Source: Thioalkalivibrio denitrificans | Lineage (GTDB): Bacteria; Pseudomonadota; Gammaproteobacteria; Ectothiorhodospirales; Ectothiorhodospiraceae | Direction: 5' to 3' | Length of the DNA stretch: 64,000 nucleotides | NCBI RefSeq assembly: GCF_002000365.1 | Contig: NZ_MVBK01000001.1 | Location: 53,714 to 117,713 of the forward strand | In this document: positions 63,119 to 64,000 of the stretch, in pieces | Layout: each line of letters starts with the position of its first letter | How positions within the stretch are numbered: the first letter of the stretch is position 1 | Notes under the pieces: generated by a model | The model's input: only the letters and a program-made list of their open reading frames with translations | Told to the model about the DNA's origin: nothing | Database searches by the model: none | Translations under genes and position numbers: made by a program

Positions 63119-63348
63119 GGTGCATCTCCCATGAAAAGCGCCGGATGCACCAACCCCCTGACGGGGAAGGCGCTCCCCGGCAGGGTTGAAGTGAAACTGC
63201 AGGACCGAGCCCGAAGGCCGCGCCTCTTCCCGGTCCGAAGGCGCTTTGTGGGCGTCACTGAATCCGCAGTGACTACGGTTGAACCCAGGTCTTTTCAAAG
63301 CGCCCCCATCGGAGATGCTTTGAAAAGACCCACCCCCGAAGGGGTGGG
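63119..63348 (-). repeat. Structured ICE leader repeat, copy C (before ardB)
   Basis: Nearly identical to copy A over its whole length, with a 14-bp stem GGTCTTTTCAAAGC / GCTTTGAAAAGACC (63288-63330) and start-codon hairpin arms at 63119-63126 and 63144-63151. One extra base separates the hairpin from the ATG at 63115-63117. SD is GGGAGA. The identity extends beyond what protein coding needs, so concerted maintenance or recent copying is likely. Confidence 0.85.
63321..63348 (-). terminator. Intrinsic terminator after the 132-aa gene
   Basis: Minus strand CCCACCCC-UUCG-GGGGUGGG followed by UCUUUUCA, 9 bp past the stop at 63358. Same arrangement as 61216-61242. Confidence 0.8.
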
Positions 63349-63357
63349 GTGGTTGCG

Positions 63358-63756
63358 TCAAATGGTCTTCAAGGCCTCACTGTAGGCTGCGTCGATATCC
63401 GCCCAGTCGATGCTTCCGCCCTCGGCTTCGCCTCGCCGGTAGGCCTCGACCAGCATGCGTGCCGATTTCATGGCCGCCCGTTGCCTGCGCAGGACGCACA
63501 CGCTGGCATCGGCGTCAGGCCAGTCCTCTTCGTCATGGAGCGCGGCCACCACCTTGAACTCCAGAGGCACCCCGGCATCGCCATCCTCCTCGTAGTCGTC
63601 GAAGAGGAGCGGAACGTCGTCCGAGTCGTCCCAGATCCTGCCCGCATCGAAAAGCGCCATGGCCTTGTCGATGCCTGCTTGATCCGTCCCGGCGCGCACG
63701 CCGACCTGGACGCGGTGGATATAGGGCAACTGGTACTCCAAGACATATCGCCTCAT
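63358..63756 (-). CDS. Hypothetical ICE protein, 132 aa
   Basis: The protein begins MRRYVLEYQLPYIHRVQVGV and carries an acidic patch (WDDSDDVPLLFDDYEEDGDA) and a C-terminal helix (AAMKSARMLVEAYRRGEAEG). No named domain. It starts 12 bp after the upstream gene with GGAGGGCGGGACG as ribosome site. A backbone accessory of unknown role, probably cotranscribed with the gene at the window edge. Confidence 0.8.
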   Translation of the reverse strand: MRRYVLEYQLPYIHRVQVGVRAGTDQAGIDKAMALFDAGRIWDDSDDVPLLFDDYEEDGDAGVPLEFKVVAALHDEEDWPDADASVCVLRRQRAAMKSARMLVEAYRRGEAEGGSIDWADIDAAYSEALKTI

Positions 63757-63768
63757 CGTCCCGCCCTC

Positions 63769-64000
63769 CTATCGGATGACCAGCACATCGCCAAAAGTGT
63801 CACTGCCAGGCGTGAAGTCGATGGCCCGGATGACCGGCACGAAGCGGTCGAGGTGGATCCGCGTTTCACGAACATCTCCCGAACGCTCATCGACTTCGTT
63901 CTCCACCTTGACGACCTTCTCCTTGTGGGTGTCGCCTTTCACCACGTACACCCGGCCGTCATTCGACCGAACCGCTCCGGACACCTGACCGGCGGCCAGC
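63769..64000 (-). CDS. Hypothetical ICE protein, N-terminal part cut by window edge
   Basis: The visible 71+ residues include NDGRVYVVKGDTHKEKVVKV and ETRIHLDRFVPVIRAIDFTP, ending FGDVLVIR. An ATG-type start at 63984 is possible, but the frame stays open to the edge, so the true start may lie outside. No family recognised. Confidence 0.65.
   Translation of the reverse strand, partial: LAAGQVSGAVRSNDGRVYVVKGDTHKEKVVKVENEVDERSGDVRETRIHLDRFVPVIRAIDFTPGSDTFGDVLVIR

Noticed and set aside
61013..63348. Repeats as a CRISPR array
   Set aside because: Only three copies, over 120 bp each, separated by genes of different size; no spacers or cas genes.

Overview
The window reads as part of an integrative and conjugative element (ICE) with heavy accessory cargo, from a high-GC proteobacterium (gamma or beta). 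The basis is a complete mating-pair-formation and coupling operon of the ICE type known from Pseudomonas islands (PilL-N, lytic transglycosylase, TraD, RAQPRD protein, TraC ATPase, TraU-like, TraG). It is followed much further along by typical ICE backbone genes (SNF2-like helicase, ArdB/KlcA antirestriction protein). Species cannot be decided from the sequence. No integrase, attL/attR, rRNA, tRNA or CRISPR array is visible.

Region by region. (1) 1-6.2 kb: a BrxR/CapW-type WYL regulator runs off the left edge, divergent from a large N6-adenine DNA methyltransferase coupled to a small protein with a possible PD-(D/E)XK core. Then come a long palindrome, a serine recombinase with a res-like site, a decayed DUF2807 fragment and a CopG/ParE toxin-antitoxin pair. 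(2) 7.0-9.8 kb: a mercury resistance operon, merTPA, with divergent merR and a textbook 19-bp-spacer MerR promoter. (3) 9.8-13.9 kb: an integron-like cassette tract without an integrase. It has two recognisable attC sites, one of them split by a 1,220-bp IS3-family element with a 3-bp target duplication, and a UvrD-type helicase as cargo. (4) 14.0-34.4 kb: csrA, two small envelope proteins, then about 23 T4SS/coupling genes on the minus strand. A 40-bp dyad-bearing motif occurs twice, ahead of what look like two transcription units (34.2 to 27.6 kb and 27.5 to 15.3 kb). (5) 35.1-38.9 kb: an AbiEi remnant, then ChrB-N, an EEP-family phosphodiesterase, an MFS carrier and a P-loop ATPase. (6) 39.1-44.9 kb: a magnesium module (mgtA, mgtC, mgtE and a secreted protein), flanked by 183-bp direct repeats of the ATPase gene's 3' end. 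(7) 45.8-56.1 kb: a ten-gene operon headed by a clear fluoride riboswitch. It encodes CrcB, DUF190, a CPA2 antiporter, UspA, a Zn-ribbon/HEAT protein, a HAD protein, enolase, a prenyltransferase-like protein, a P-type cation ATPase and a dynamin-like GTPase. (8) 56.4-58.7 kb: a UPF0016 cation exporter behind a yybP-ykoY (manganese) riboswitch, and a second, truncated mgtE-like gene. (9) 58.7-64.0 kb: ICE backbone genes, three of which (helicase, a 187-aa protein, ArdB) share a repeated, highly structured leader that ends on the start codon.

How it may work together (inference): the element moves by its own T4SS and carries mercury, chromate-like and fluoride/divalent-metal resistance. The fluoride operon combines export (CrcB, antiporter) with spare copies of enzymes from classes that fluoride or Mg-fluoride complexes inhibit (enolase, P-type ATPase, HAD phosphotransferase, GTPase). 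The neighbouring Mg2+ and Mn2+/Ca2+ transporters would suit the same stress. The most novel-looking signals are this expanded fluoride operon, the three-copy structured leader, the paired T4SS operator motif, and the attC site interrupted by an IS.
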